A stretch of DNA of 64,000 bases from Chrysomallon squamiferum (GCA_012295275.1 CM022666.1:16366772-16430771), one strand, 5' to 3'. Numbered from the stretch's first letter, positions 1-14,724 are shown. A program made the numbers and translations. The notes: generated by a model not told the origin, from the letters alone.

Positions 1-24
1 ATTAACTTTCAAATAAAAACAAAC

Positions 25-71
<47 letters not shown>

Positions 72-364
72 GAACTGAAACAATACTCTATTGAAGGGTT
101 GTGAAACAAATATTAATTTACTTTGGCCTAGATGTAAGCTAACGTTGAGAACTAAAACTGAGAAGATACTGATCGAACCGGAGAAAAGGAGAGAAAGAAA
201 CAGAAGAAAAAGAATCACACTGTTTTCGCAATTTTCTTAGAGGTGCTAAAATTAAACGTTATCATTTTACGTGACTGAAAATTGTTACTTGTGAGATGAG
301 ACTGAGAAAAGATTTTTTGTTTTGTTTCGGAGAATTAAAAAAATCACATATAAAAACGTCTTAC
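1..364. other. Symporter intron, no coding sequence recognised
   Basis: This is intron sequence past the donor at 364 (minus strand). It holds an (AAT)n tract at about 29-70 and scattered ACTGAGAA motifs like those of the exon 7 acceptor array. I see no convincing exon of the symporter here. Confidence 0.6.
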
Positions 365-2857
365 AATCTGGCCTGACCAATTGATTTTGTGGACGCGATC
401 CTCTGCACTGAAGACTGGTTCAAGTTGAGACTCAAACCACGAAGAAGTTTTCCAAAAAACAAATTCCAAAACGTGTGACGAACTGTGGGGTCCGCATCAA
501 AACTGAGAAAATAAACAAAACTGAGAAAATAACAAAACTGAGAAAATATCAAAACTGAGAAAATAACAAAACTGTTTTTAACGACAAACAAAGAGCAACA
601 AAAACTAAGATGAAGAAAAATAAAAAGAAAAATATAAATATATATATATATATGTCCCTATTTGTATACGCACACACATACACACACACACACACACACA
701 CAAACAAATTAATTATGACAATATAAATTAATAATAATAAAGATAATAACAACAGCACAACAACAACAACAACAACAATAATAAAACAATAGTAGAGTGT
801 TATCTAATGACACATACTTACTTAAATATGTTAAGTCTGCCCGCATTTTTGGCTCTTGTCCAAACTAATATTATCCCGCCTCCATCCAGTGAACCCTTTA
901 ATAACAATGTGTTTAAATTCCACATAGAACAAGTCAGTCAGTAAGTAAGTAAATAAAATAATACATAAATAAGCCAGTATTTCGTCATGTACAGATACGC
1001 ATGAATGATGAATCTTGGATTATCAAAATATTTAATTATAATCTACTGGATAATGTATCTGTGTGACTATATGCTGATACGCGCGCGCGTGTGTGTGCGT
1101 GTGCGTGCACGCGCGTTTCTGTGTATGGGTGTGTGAGAGAGAAAGAATGTGCATGTTTCTATTATGTGTTCATAAAAAAACTGTAATGCGTGAATTTTTA
1201 CAACACTCTAGAAATGAACAGTACGTTTCTATAGCTCTGGTGTTATTAATATCCTGAAGAAGAAATAATTAATAAATAACAATTAAGCGATGATCAGCCT
1301 TATTTATTTTACGTCACCTTTATAAGAACTGCAAACATCCCAGCGAACATAACAACAGCTTGAAAAACATCTGTCCATATCACTGCTTTTAGTCCTCCCT
1401 ACAAAATATTAGTTATTTTTAATCCTCTTTACAAAGTATTTATTGCTTTTAGTCCTCTTTACAAAATATTAGTTTGTTTTAATTCTCTTTACAAAGTATT
1501 TATTGCTTTTAGTCCTCCCTACAAAATATTAGTTTTTTTAATCCTCTTTACAAAGTATTTATTGCTTTTAGTCCTCTTTACAAAATATTTATTACTTTTA
1601 GTCCTCTTTTAGTCCTTTTAGTCCTTTACAAAGAGTTTTTTTAATCCTCTTTACAAAGTATTTATTGCTTTTAGTCCTCTTTACAAAATATTTATTACTT
1701 TTAGTCCTCTTTGTATAATATATTTTACATTTAGTCGTTTTAACAATATCTATGCCACTTTTAGTCCTTTTTAAAAATATATATATTAATCTTAGTTCTC
1801 TTTGTAAAAATATATCACTTTTAGTCCTCTTTACAAAAATGTTATTACTTTTAGTCCTCCCTATAAAAATATATTATTTTTAATCCTCTTTACAAAATAT
1901 TTTTTACTTTCAATCCTCTTTACAAAATATTTACAACACAGAATGTTTATATATTTCTTTTGGTCCTCTTTACAAAATATATATTACATTTAATCCTCAC
2001 AACAATTTTTTTTTTCGTCCTCTTTCTAAAATGTACATTAGATTTAGTTCTGTCTAAATAATATATTTAATTTTTGATCTTTGCTACAGATTTACAATGT
2101 TTTTAATCCTCTTTATAAAATATATGCAGTGTTTACTAATTTTCAAAAAATAAAATATATACGTTATTAAGTGAGAAAATCTTCAAATAGTTTAGAACGG
2201 GAAAATAAGTAAATAACCAGTTAAAGTATCAGCTTACGATTGCTGTGTATATTACAGCCGCCGAAGCAACTAGGAATATCGATCCCAGTTGGGGAAACCC
2301 AGTGACTGAAAATAAAAACATATTTTATCATTAGCAAAGATTGGACAGCATGTCTAAATCATTAAACATTTAAGCAACAAGCGAAGAAAGCATTTTTATA
2401 TTACTTTTTATCGGTTTGATTTTTAATAATAAAGAAATAACACTGTGATCTTCGTGAAAAGAATTCTGTTATGCGCATCAACAAAAAGAACGTTCACAGC
2501 ACAACGTCTGATATATTATTGAAGGAGTAAAGGTTGGAAAGGGAGATGCTAAAATAGTTAATGTCTAAAGGTAAATGTGGAACTTCAAAAAAAAAAAAAT
2601 TACATACCTGCTTCTAAAGCAATCGCCGGACCAAAGAGTACAATACCCATGTAAAATATCTGTGTGATAAAAACACGTGCATGAATACTACATACACACA
2701 CATAGACAAATATTAAAGTGTTCATACAGTATATAAATGTGTGTGTGCATTTGTTTGCCTCTATACATGCATATGTAATTTCGTACACACGTATATATGA
2801 ATGAATGTATGTATCAACATGTAGGTGTGCTGTATATATGTATATATACAGACATAA

Positions 2858-2954
<97 letters not shown>

Positions 2955-3886
2955 GACAGACACACACACACAAAACACACACGCATACGCACACACAAGA
3001 GATATAATAAAAACTTACGTATGAAGTGATTCCTATGAAGGTCCCCATTAATCTAACAGCTCGTGATTTGAAACGCAGCTCCAAGTACTAAAATAATGAA
3101 ATAAGTAAAATAACAATCAAACGATTGAAAGAATAAATATTTTATTTAACAGTAAATGTCTCATGTTTGGCTTAAATTCACTGAAGCAATTTGATTTTAA
3201 GCTTTTGATCTTCTTCTTATTCTTTTTTTGTTTTTTTAGCAGTGAGATATTTCATGTATGCATCTTTCCACAGAGAACTGCATGCAGCAGTAACCCAGTG
3301 AGCGTACAAATTAACGAATATTTGTATATGACGTCATTCCACTATGACATCATGGAGTACACTTTTCTTTTAAAAAAAAAAAAAAAAAGGATTTGTAATG
3401 CCGTTTTCATAATCTGGTAAACTCATGTTACTATCATTAGATGAACAGTGTGTGGTAAACAAAACGTAAAAAATAGGTAACGGATCAGTGAGACGTCTTC
3501 TGAGCTGTAGAGTAAAAATACAAAATAAAACATTTAAAATTCACCTCATAAGCACTTGTGATCTTCAGAGGATGTAACAAGGGAACCATTATGAAATTGG
3601 CCAACATTTGGGCCACGAAAAATCCAAAAGAGCCGATCCAGTATTGAAAGCCGTACACGTAGGCCTCTGCAGGCATCCCCAGCATCATTATAGACGACTC
3701 GAAAGAAACCATTAGAGAAATGGCGACTGGAAGAAAGCTTAAAGAACGTCCGGCTATGAGATATTCCGAAGTCGTTTTTTGTTTGCCTCCAGAAAACGCG
3801 AAATAGATTCCAATTCCAATAGAAATTAACATGGTTATAGCAAACAGAACGTAGTCAGCGATGTGGAACGAGTGTTCAGACACCAT
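365..3886 (-). CDS. SLC5-family sodium/solute symporter, 5' part (runs off left edge)
   Basis: Seven coding exons are visible (3886-3545, 3087-3019, 2659-2608, 2305-2238, 1398-1318, 895-822, 502-365), giving about 274 N-terminal residues with consistent phases and GT-AG junctions. The protein starts MVSEHSFHIADYVLF and shows family hallmarks: the TSEYLIAGRS loop, ITSAYEYLELRF, VIWTDVFQAVVM and DPTVRHTFW. It resembles the sodium-coupled monocarboxylate/multivitamin branch (SLC5A5/A6/A8/A12) of plasma-membrane symporters that use the inward sodium gradient. The substrate cannot be read from the sequence. The ATG at 3886 is chosen because about 10 residues precede the first membrane segment. The last visible exon ends in phase 2 with donor GTAAGA, so the remaining half lies left of the window. 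Two introns carry arrays of copied 3' splice sites. The family call is firm; the subfamily is inference. Confidence 0.88.
500..575 (-). repeat. Short array of repeated 3' splice sites before symporter exon 7
   Basis: On the minus strand the acceptor of the exon starting at 502 is TTTTCTCAG|TTTTGA. The same TTTTCTCAGTTTT motif occurs four times in tandem at roughly 17-19-bp spacing upstream of it, so the intron end carries several nearly identical acceptors. Confidence 0.75.
1399..2140 (-). repeat. Intronic array of about 30-bp units copied from the adjacent 3' splice site
   Basis: About two dozen degenerate units at roughly 30-bp spacing fill the intron upstream (minus sense) of the symporter exon starting at 1398. 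The real junction on the minus strand reads TTGTAG|GGAGGACTAAA. The units repeat this, including the first ~15 exonic bases. A copy near 1508-1530 is identical across the junction; most others read TTGTAAAGAGGACT. The array therefore carries many acceptor look-alikes. Confidence 0.85.
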
Positions 3887-4326
3887 GATGATTAGTGAAC
3901 CAGAAACAAGATAGATGTTGGATTAGAAAAGCTGCAATTGTAAATATGACAATGACATCATAATAATCTTATTTTTGTTCCTCATTTCAGTCAACAAAGG
4001 GAATAAATTTCTGGTTAGAGAGAGAGAGAGATGGATGAGGAAAGAAATAGATATGGATGGGTGATAGAAATATATATAGATACACAGAGAAACAGAATAA
4101 AAACAGGTAAAGACAGAGAGAAAGAGAGAAAGATAATGACAAAAAAAGATAGCAAGATATAAACAATAAAATCAGCATTGCAGTAAACAGAAACATTAAT
4201 TTTACAAGATTTCATTAAAGTTTACTTTCAACATTCTGTCAATTACTCGAAGACATGCTCTGCTCATCAAACTGACACTTGGATATTTCAGACTTTTACG
4301 GGTTTTCATTTTGGGTTGTTTTACCT

Positions 4327-4420
4327 GTTCGCCAGAAGCGGCTAAGTGAGGAACGGTGACAATGGCGACTTGCTGTCACGTGGTCTGCTCATATAGCAAT
4401 CCTGGGATTTAAATGGACCG
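4327..4420 (-). other. Candidate 5' untranslated exon of the SLC5 gene
   Basis: On the minus strand the sequence GGCGAACAG is followed by a consensus-like donor GTAAAA at about 4327, upstream of the symporter ATG. A CACGTG E-box lies close upstream (about 4377-4382). The same exon end and donor recur at about 6743 in a duplicated block, so there may be two alternative first exons. No transcript evidence is available. Confidence 0.35.
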
Positions 4421-4611
4421 AGTTATCGCGGTCTAATTTATGAACAGTCATGTGTACGTAATTGCCATCATTAAACCGTTTCAAATATCGTGTCTGCTTT
4501 ACTTGAGACAGTATTGTTGTTGTTGTTGTTTCTTGTGTGTCAGTGACTGAGCAAGAATTTTTGTTTGGTATCTATTTGTGTATGCGTGTATAACGTGTGT
4601 GTGTGTGTGTC

Positions 4612-4769
<158 letters not shown>

Positions 4770-4994
4770 CTGGTTGCAGATATGAGTAGGATTGCTATAT
4801 ACATGGGAATAAGTAAGAATCACAGACAGTGACAGATAAAAACATTTAGAGATCCTGTAAATGTGTTTTTGGCTCATAGTCACTTGCGTTTTTCCCCCCT
4901 TACCCCGACAGAAACTTAATAAGCTTCAGTTACATTTTATAGTAGAAACCTGCGGTCGCTGCTCTTTTTCTTTCTCCAACAACCAGCAAAGGAT

Positions 4995-5101
4995 TATTAT
5001 TATTATTATTACTATTATTATTATTATTGTTATTGTTATTGTTGTTATTATTATTATTATTACTGTTATTATTATTATTGTTATTGTTATTATTATTATT
5101 A

Positions 5102-5137
<36 letters not shown>

Positions 5138-5316
5138 AAATAAAATTAAAAAGATATAATAATAATAATAATAATAACAACAAAAATTTACGAAATTAAT
5201 GCATTTGTATAATATTTCAAAATGTTAAGTAGTCAGCGAATTATTAAAATTTGTATTACTGCGCCATGTTTATCCGCCGCCGTTCTTTTTTTTTCTTTTT
5301 TCTCTCAATAAAAACT

Positions 5317-5352
<36 letters not shown>

Positions 5353-5715
5353 TAGTAGTAAAATAAAAGAAAAAAGATATAATAATAATAATAATAAAAC
5401 GTAATAATAATAGTAATAGTAATAATAATAATAATAATAATAGTAATAAAAATAATAATAATAATAAAACGCAATAATAATAGTAATAGTAATAATAATA
5501 ATAATAAAGATGATGATGATAATAATGATGATGATGATGATAATAATAGTAATAATAATAAGAACAACAACAACAATAATAATAATAGTAATAGTAATAA
5601 TAGTAATAATAATAATGATGATGATGATAATAATGATGATGATGATGATGATGATGATGATAATAATAATAATAAAGATGATGATGATGACAATAATAAT
5701 AATAGTAATATTTTT
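4995..5715. repeat. Compound trinucleotide tracts (ATT, AGT, AAT, GAT)
   Basis: A run of imperfect ATT/GTT, TAG, AAT and GATGAT repeats with a short GA tract (about 5320-5349) sits inside the duplicated upstream region of the SLC5 gene. It is non-coding. Confidence 0.9.
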
Positions 5716-5920
5716 ACAGTAATGTTAACTGTGACAGACTCCGGTATCTCTTTTTTCAATAGTCTGCGTATCGAGACCCATGTCACCTTGACCTGACCAG
5801 TTATCACAAGTTCATGGCCAAAGCACGACAGGATGTACCTGAGAACAAAGTCAGTTTATAATCATTCTTATTATCATCATATCATCATCATCATCATCAT
5901 CATAATGATCATCATCATCA

Positions 5921-5954
<34 letters not shown>

Positions 5955-6345
5955 GTTTACTTTATAATGGTATACTATTAGCCGTAGTAGATAGACGTGA
6001 TTGAAGTGGTTGTAGTTGTTGTAGCTGTGTTGTTGTGTAGGTGTTATAGCCAAGGGATTTCCAATCTTAAATTTCAGTTTACATGAAGCTTAATTTGAAC
6101 AACTCTCACACTTGTGTAGCTCTCTGTGTTTCGTTCAGACAGATGTGAGGGTAACAACACTGTACTTTTAGTAACGTCCGTGTTCTGTGTTGTAAACATG
6201 TCAGAGTGAGCTACATAATGAGAGACAAGGTGAAGGAGGGAGAAAGAGATACGGAGAGAGGATAAGAGAGAAAGAGAGCAGGTAGATAGATAGGTACATA
6301 GATAGATGGATGGATGGATAGAAAGATAGATAGAAACACGCAAAC

Positions 6346-6353
6346 ACGCACAC

Positions 6354-6385
<32 letters not shown>

Positions 6386-6400
6386 AGAGAGAGATTAGAG

Positions 6401-6472
<72 letters not shown>

Positions 6473-6525
6473 AAGAAAGAGAGAGAGAGAGGGAGGGAGG
6501 GAGAGAGAGAGAGAGAAGCACATAA
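6346..6525. repeat. (GA)n-rich microsatellite
   Basis: Interrupted GA repeats immediately precede the second copy of the duplicated SLC5 upstream block. Confidence 0.9.
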
Positions 6526-6880
6526 GAGAAATGGACGAGGAAAGAGATAGATATGGATGGCTGATAAAAGCAGGTAAAGATAGAGATAAAGAGAGAAGGA
6601 TATAAACAATAAAATCAGCATTGCAGTAAACAGTTTACTTTCAGCATTCTGTTAATTAGTCGAAGACGTGCTCTGCTCATCAAACTGACACTTGGATATT
6701 TAAGACTTTTACGGGTATTTATTTTGGGTTGTTTTACCTGTTCGCCAGTAGCAGGTAAGTGAAAACGGTGATAATGGCGACTTGGAGTCATGTGATTTGT
6801 TGATAATTTGTATTATTGCAACATGTTTGTCCACCGCCGTTCGTTTTTCTTTTTTCTCTCAATAAATGCTGAATTACATT

Positions 6881-8209
6881 TTACACATTTAAAAATGTCA
6901 CGTACCATGTACTATGCAAGGTAAGATACTTCTTTATGTCGTTGCATTTATTAGTAAAGGTTGTTTGTATTTTGTTCGTTTAACTTCATGATAAGGCACT
7001 AATGATCGTTTTTGTTTACAAACTACAATCACGCGTTAAAGCAGAAATTATTCGACTAAAACGTGAAATTTGTATTAGTGTGAAAGTTAAATTTGTTTTG
7101 TTTAACAGCATCACTGGAACATAATAATTAACAGACTCTTGGAATTCCGATTGGTTATTTTATAGTTTTTAAAAATTTCATCTATTTACTCCCTTAGCAG
7201 CATTGTTTCTTTTATACGAACCGTTCCTGAAACAAGTGTTACATACCATGACATTCTACGTTAAAATTTGGTGTTTATGTTCTATATAATTTTTATCAAT
7301 GAACTGGTGCGGTTCCTTAACCTAATAGGCGGGACATAGTAACATACAACATAGTCTCGTTCAAATCAGACGTGATTTGTAAATAAAAGGTTATCGTTCT
7401 CATGAACGAAGAACTCGCTTCTAGACGGCAAAAAGTATACTAATTAAACAGATATAATTCATTAATCAGTAACTTTTGTCAGCACAGTGAAAGTAAATTA
7501 TTCAAACCATATATCTGGTGCGAATAATTGTACAAGCTTTCTGTTTTATTCGCATTTCTTTAAGACTTTGTATTACTTCATTATTACTAATATTACTAGT
7601 TTATAAATTATTACGAAATATTATAGGCCTGCATCATTTCTTCAGTAGATGCCTGTCAAAACTAACAACACATTTCCTGACTTTCTGACCTTAATCCCAG
7701 TAAAAACAATTAAACAATATGTCAACAATATAGTTTGTTGGCATAGAATTTTAAGACGCTCAGAAGGTTTTACCACAAATGATATTAATCAAAAATATAA
7801 AACAGGATCTTGATTATATTTATTTCTAATTATTTTCAAACACTGTGTGTCTTTTTTATCTTCTTTTTTTGTTTAGATATTGTACTTTTGTTTAATATTA
7901 TCAATAAAAATTACTCAAAACTAAGTGTAATTTGGATACAGTTTAATAATATATATAATATAAATGTAAGTTTTCTTATATTTAAAGTGTATATGATTTT
8001 TTTAATTTTCAAAATCCAGCTTATACGACCAAATGAAATTCTTACAGGTTAGCCACTGCTAGTACAGTGAGCTTATGCTAAAAGTAATGTATTATTATTA
8101 TCATCTTGCTTATTGCTTTCAGAAGGTACATTTTCCAGTTTTATTTACTTTGTAACGATGAGCTGACAAAGTGTGTTAGAACTGTAATGTGTGTGGAGAG
8201 AACTCTGAC
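6881..8209. other. Divergent intergenic region between SLC5 (-) and XPG (+)
   Basis: This AT-rich, mostly unique sequence has no convincing open frame. It must hold the XPG promoter and 5' leader. I see no clear TATA box at a defensible distance. The XPG start at 8210 has a purine at -3 and G at +4. Confidence 0.5.
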
Positions 8210-9771
8210 ATGGGAGTCCAAGGACTGTGGCAGCTGTTACAGTCGACAGGGAAACCAGTCTCACTGCAGTCACTGGAGGGAAAGAAACTCGCTGTCGGTA
8301 TCCTTTGTGTGTGTGTCTTCCTCTCTTTCTCTCCCTCCTCTCTTCCATCTCTCTCCCTCCTCTCTTCCATCTCTCTCTCTCTGTCTCCTCTCTTCTATCT
8401 GTCTGTCTCTCTCTTCCCTCCCTGAACCTTCTGAGTCTATCCCTTCTTTCTTTGTCTTTCACTCTCCACCTCCCTCCCTTTCCATCGCTCTCTTTCTTTA
8501 TTCTAATAGCTAAGCATCATCTTTAACTGTTCCCTTTTAACGTATTTTATTTTGAATCGGAGCACAAACAGAATTTAAAACTGTTTTACTTAACTCGTCA
8601 AGATGTCAGCATTTGGCTTCACCAAGTTTCCAAGGGTTTACGAGACAAAGATGGAAATCCGTTGCCAGGTGCCCATCTCCAGGGTCTGTTCAGTCGCATT
8701 TGTAAACTTTTGTTTTACCGGTTGAAACCGGTTTTTGTCTTTGATGGAGGCGTTCCCATGCTTAAGAAGAAAACCATTGTAAGTATTTTTATAATAATTA
8801 ACATATTTGCTTCAGTTTTATGAACTTAGAATGATAAGTAAATAAAGAATATATTTTGTTTAAATATAAAGAAGAACATTATGAATTATTATTTATGTCT
8901 ATGGTGTCATATATAACTATTGATAAATTATTTTTATAAATTTGATTGTTTTTTTTTGTGTTTTTTTTTTCAAATAGGCAGAAAGAAGAGAGAGATCTGA
9001 TTTGGCTAAAGATGAATCGGAGAAGACGTCTGAGAAACTCTTACACAATCTGCTGCAGAGTCACGCAGTGAGATCCGTGCTAGGCAAAGACAAAGAAAAA
9101 ACATCAAAACCTTCTTCTGTTCCTGCAGCTCGCGACATATTTGAGTTACCTCCCCTGCCAGAGCCAGATCAGGAGTAAGATACTGTTTATTTATTAAATT
9201 AATTTGTTATTTTTTTAAATCGAAAATCATTTATCTAAATGTCTTTCTTCAATCAGTAGAAATATATTTATATGATATTTTTTGGTTTCAGTTTTGTTGT
9301 AATTTTTATGATGTCCATGAAGATAAATTTTTATTTATTTATTTATTTGTTTGTTTGTTCTTAGAATGATTTCTGGTTTAAATTATGAATATAAGTTTTT
9401 AAGATAATAGTAATTTGTCAGCATTATTTATTGATTTGTTTGTTTATTTGATTGTTTTAAGAACGGCATCTAGTTTAAACTACGAGAGTGACAGTTCTTC
9501 TGAAGATGACGTTCAGTATCAACATCATTTGGAGGTGAACACAAATATGTTTTGTTTTTTATTGTTTTATTTGTAAAACTAAATATTTCATAAACAGAAG
9601 CTAGATGATTTTTTGTGATTCTTGCAAGTAAAACTATTTGTGATAAAACAGTGGCTCTGATTTGAATTAAGTCATTCATATCAGATCTCATATTTAAATA
9701 GATTATTTTTATTTTTATTATTATTGTTGTATGTGGTACTTCTTGTTCTTTTTCTGCATTACTTATAATTC

Positions 9772-9820
<49 letters not shown>

Positions 9821-12800
9821 TTTTAGTTATTATTTTTATTTTATTTTTTATTTGGTTAATCAAAGAATGAAAATTTCAAGTGACAAAAGAAATAAATAGC
9901 TTATAAAAATCTTATTGTTTGTTTATTTTGATTTTTTTTTTTCTATACTTGAGCATTTAAGGCTTCCTTTTTATTTATCAAAATCTTGTTATATTTTAAT
10001 TTTTTATTATTGAGTTTTTTTGTAATTACAAACATCAGACAACAACCAGTTGTTTCCCTTTTATCATAAACCAACATTACACAGTTTTAAGAGACCCCAC
10101 AGGAAACTGATGATGTAATGGATCAGTAAATAATGTTTGAATACTTTATTAAATGTTGTATTTATTTCAGAATGAGTTTCAGCATCTAGATGATGTGGAT
10201 GTTGAGTGTGAAGATTTTCAGAGCCTGCCTCCGGAGATCAAACACGAAATACTCACAGAAATGAAAGAAACGAGAAAGAAAAGATGGACGAATTTTGCAG
10301 ATCTTCCTCGGGTAAATTTTTTATTTGTGTTTTATTAGTGTGCATTATTGTGTTCTGTCACAGATACTCAGGTTTTATAATCAGGTGTTCTTCTATAACC
10401 AATACTACTGCTACTACAGCTACTGCTACTATAATTACTACAACAATTACCACTGCTATGCATGCTTTTACAGCTACTGCTACTACTACTACCATCACTA
10501 CTAACAATACTAACATTACTACTGCTACTACTACCATTACTACGACCATCTCTACTATGACCAGCATTACAGCTACTACTACTACTGTTATTATTACCTC
10601 AACTGCTGTTGTTGTTATATTAACTTGTTACTCTAGCTATTAATGTTATTTTGATTTTTACTGTTTTTGTTTTTTGTTAATTTTGTAATACTACAATTAC
10701 CCTATATATATTATTTTTTTAAATAATTTTTAGTGTTATTAATAATAAGAATGCACGTAATGGTTTTTAATTTGTTAATAATAAATGTACTACAGGAGTC
10801 TGAAGACTTCTCATCATACCAGTTGTCCAAGATTCTCAAACAGAGCAAACTGACAACCCGACTCGACACGGTGAGAAAAGAACTCAACACAAAGTCATAC
10901 GGAGATGTTTACTCTCAGTTCAGTGACGGTGTTGCTATGGGCGATGTGATGTCACAGAGGGTGATGTCTGACGACACGTCGCATTTCATTCTTATTCGTG
11001 GACTTGAGAAGAAACGTCGCTTGGAGGAGATTGCTGAAGAGAAACCATCTTGTGATTCAGGAGTAGAAGAAGAGAAGGTGAAGCTTGTCTGTCTGTCTGT
11101 CTGTCATTATATGTATGTGACTTTTATTAAATTATGCTTTGGATGCTTGATTGTTTTGTAAAATGTGTGTAAAAATCATTTGACATCAGACATCTAGTTA
11201 TTTCCATGCACAACATGGGGACACACACACACGTACACAGACACAGACACACACAAAATGAAACAAAAATAAACCAGCAATAATTGGAAGAGCAAGGTTA
11301 TTAAAAATTATATTTATAAATCTGTTTCTAGTATGAATTTTTATTTTATAAAACCACTTTATTAAAGGAATATAATACACTTTATTAAAGAAATATAATA
11401 CACTTTATTAAAGAAATATAATACAAATATTCAGTTTTTGTTTACTTCCAGACTAGTGAAGGTGAAATACACAACAAGTTTCCCAGGAATGATATTTCAG
11501 AACCTCCTGATGTAGACAAGTTGACTAAGATCACCATACCTGATGAACCAGAAGCTGACAAAGTTTTGAAAAAGAAAATACTCAAAGATCTCGACGACAT
11601 TTACACTTGTGAGGCTATCATAGCCTCTGCCAGTTCATCTGATTTAACAGATGATGATCAGCTGGCTGATGAAAGCAGCGGGGATGATGAGAAAAAGAAG
11701 AAACTTGATTTGCCAGCGAAATCTTTCACTTTAACATCAGTTACAATAATAGATGACAAAGAAACAAATAAGACTGGTCATGTTGCTGATGTTGGTGTCA
11801 GTAAGAATGGTGATGTTTTCAGCAGTAAAAAAGATTATGCTGGTTGTAGTAGTTCTGTTGTTGAAGATGTCAGTTGTAGCAGTAAAAATATTGATGATGT
11901 TTGCTCCAAAGATGTTGATGATGTTAAAAATTCTCACCAAAGTGTTAATCATTACACATGTGAAATAACAGCTCAGCAAAAAGAAATGAAAGATCAGCAG
12001 GATAATGATGATGATGATGACATTTCAGTGAAATCAATAAAGCAGGTGATTTCCAAAAATGATGCAGAAGTGAAGTCAAACGTTGTGGAGATGAATTCAG
12101 AATTTCTTGAAAACAGAACAGAAGTAGTTATTAATTCATCTAGTGACTCTGACAGTAAGCAATTGTTTGTTTGTTCATTTATTTATTTAGTTAGTTAGTT
12201 AGTTATTTACTTATTTATTTATTTACTTTTTCATGCATTTATTTAATGAATTATTTACTTATCTCTTTATTTAATAACATTTATTTATTTTCCAGTATTT
12301 ATTGATTTTCATATTTGCAAACAGACTTTGTTTTTTTTTTTTAATTAATTTTTTTTTTTTATAAATATTTTTTATTAACCTTTTAAATTTATTATTTAAT
12401 TTTTTATTATTATTATTATTTCTTAAATCATAAACATGGAGAACAACACAGATTATATATCAAAACTTTATATTAAATACTATTACTAATTTATGACTTC
12501 AGATGAAGATTTCATTGAAGTTACTGTCAACCCAACACAAGCAAGGGATGATGAGATGTTTCCTGCGTCGTTGTTTGAAGCAAAAAAGCAAGATACTACT
12601 GAGAGTTGTGTAGAAAGCAGTGTAGATTTAAACACTGAAGATGACAGTGGTGGTGTAGGAGACAGTCAAACTGAGAAAGGGCTGTCATTCCATCTACCAG
12701 TGCAAGTTCTGGTGTGGATTTTTGTGAAGATGAAATTGTTGAAAATGAAATCAAAGCACCAGAATTTGCTGCTGTTAAAACAGTTGTAAGTTTTTTTTCT

Positions 12801-14724
12801 TTTTAATTAAAAGTTCACAGTGGTTAAATAAATAGACTAAATTAATTCAAATTTTAAGATTCAGGTTTTTTTATTTTCTTTATTTTTATGTGGAAGTATC
12901 TGAACTTGTGTTGATGTACAACCATACACACTATCCATGTTATTTTTTTATTTTTTTGTTTTTTGTTGTTATTTTTAGTTAGAGTATTACAGAAAATCTA
13001 AATTTATTTCTCACATTTCTTTGTAAGTGTTTTGTTTGTATTTTGTCAAAGTTCACTTACTGGTGTTAACTGTTAACCAATGTACATAGAATTTTCCACT
13101 TGAAGATTCTAACATTTTCAGTTCAAATTTATCTGCAGTCTTAAATTCATTTCATATACTTTACAGTGACTGTTTTACTTTATATTAAAAAAAAATACAC
13201 CAGTGGGTATTCATTAATAATCCATATAAGATTTTATCTTTTCAGTTTTTTCTTAATATGCTATAAGTTCAAATTCATTACATGTTCTTGTTATTAGTTA
13301 CTGAAGACTATTTGTACTGGTGCTAGCTAATAAATAGAGTATATAATCATTTTCCATATGACAACTGTAACCTTTCTGTCAAAGAGAATGTATAATAATA
13401 GTCTAATTTAATTTGGTTTTGTTTGTTAAAGTGTTAATGTATTATGCTAACAGACCCTAAATGTGTTGTGCTTCAAGTTAAATAAAAAAAAAAAAAAAAT
13501 TATTTTAAACTCTTGTGGTATAGATTAATTATTTAATTGTTTCCTAAATAATTATTTTGAAATATCTACTTTCTGTAAAAGAAAAATAGCACAGATTATT
13601 TTTGAGTATGCAAAAATAATTGTTTATTTTATTTTATATATATAATTATTTTTTATTTTTGTTTTTTATTAATTTATCTCTTTATGTCTGTGTGTGTTGT
13701 ATAAAATTATATCCGTGGTGATGTGGTTTGAACAAGCAGTCTAACTAAACAGACTAAATGTATTTTTAAAGTGATGATGTTTCAGGATGATCTGGATGAT
13801 CTGCATGATGAGTTGGAGAGAGAGAGTGAAACACTAAGACAAGAGCGAGGCAGACAGGAGAGACTTGCAACATCCATCACTGACCAGATGATGGTGGACG
13901 CGCAGGTAGTCACAGAAATGTAGTAGTAGTAGTAGTAGTAACAGCAGCAGTAGTAGCAGTAAGGCTGTAAATATCTATTTGTCACAAAGTCATAATAATT
14001 AACCAGTGTTGTTTATCAGAAAATATAATTCAGATATAGTGTTCTACAGTATCAGAAAATTAACATGCAGAAATATTATATAGATTATCAAATAGCTTTA
14101 CTGCAGTTAAACATTACATTAAGAATTCTCGTACTTGAGAACTGAAGCCTGTTACTATAGAATTCAAAATACAACATATATGACACCAAAAGAAAGCTGT
14201 CAGCAGTTCCAGATCATATGAAACATTATTTATAGTAAACAGACTTAAAAGCTGCTATTTGAATTTTCAGCTGAGTTGATTAAGAGTTTAGTATAAACAA
14301 AACAAAAAAAAATATTTTAACAATTTAGTGAGGTAAACAATAAAAACTGTAAATACAATTATCACAGTCAGTGTGAGATCATTATAAGACAGCAGTGTTT
14401 ACAACATTATAGGTCTTTCCATTGGGGGAGAGGATGAATAAATAATGGCTAAATAATTTCCATTTCTAATTTTTGAACATTCTACACAGAGCTGACCATA
14501 AAAGAAGTATTTGTATAGATTGCTACTATTTTTCAAACACAAATATATTCCAGTTTAACTAGACATTAGAAAGGCCGTAGTCATGGTGGTGGATGCTGTT
14601 GTCATAGTTGTTGCCAACAGTGGTCATCATCTACATCATAATCACAATCATAGACCTAAACAGTGTCTCATTCATTGTTGTTTAAGACTCTAGTCAGATT
14701 TGTTTGCAAATACTTAGATGAACA

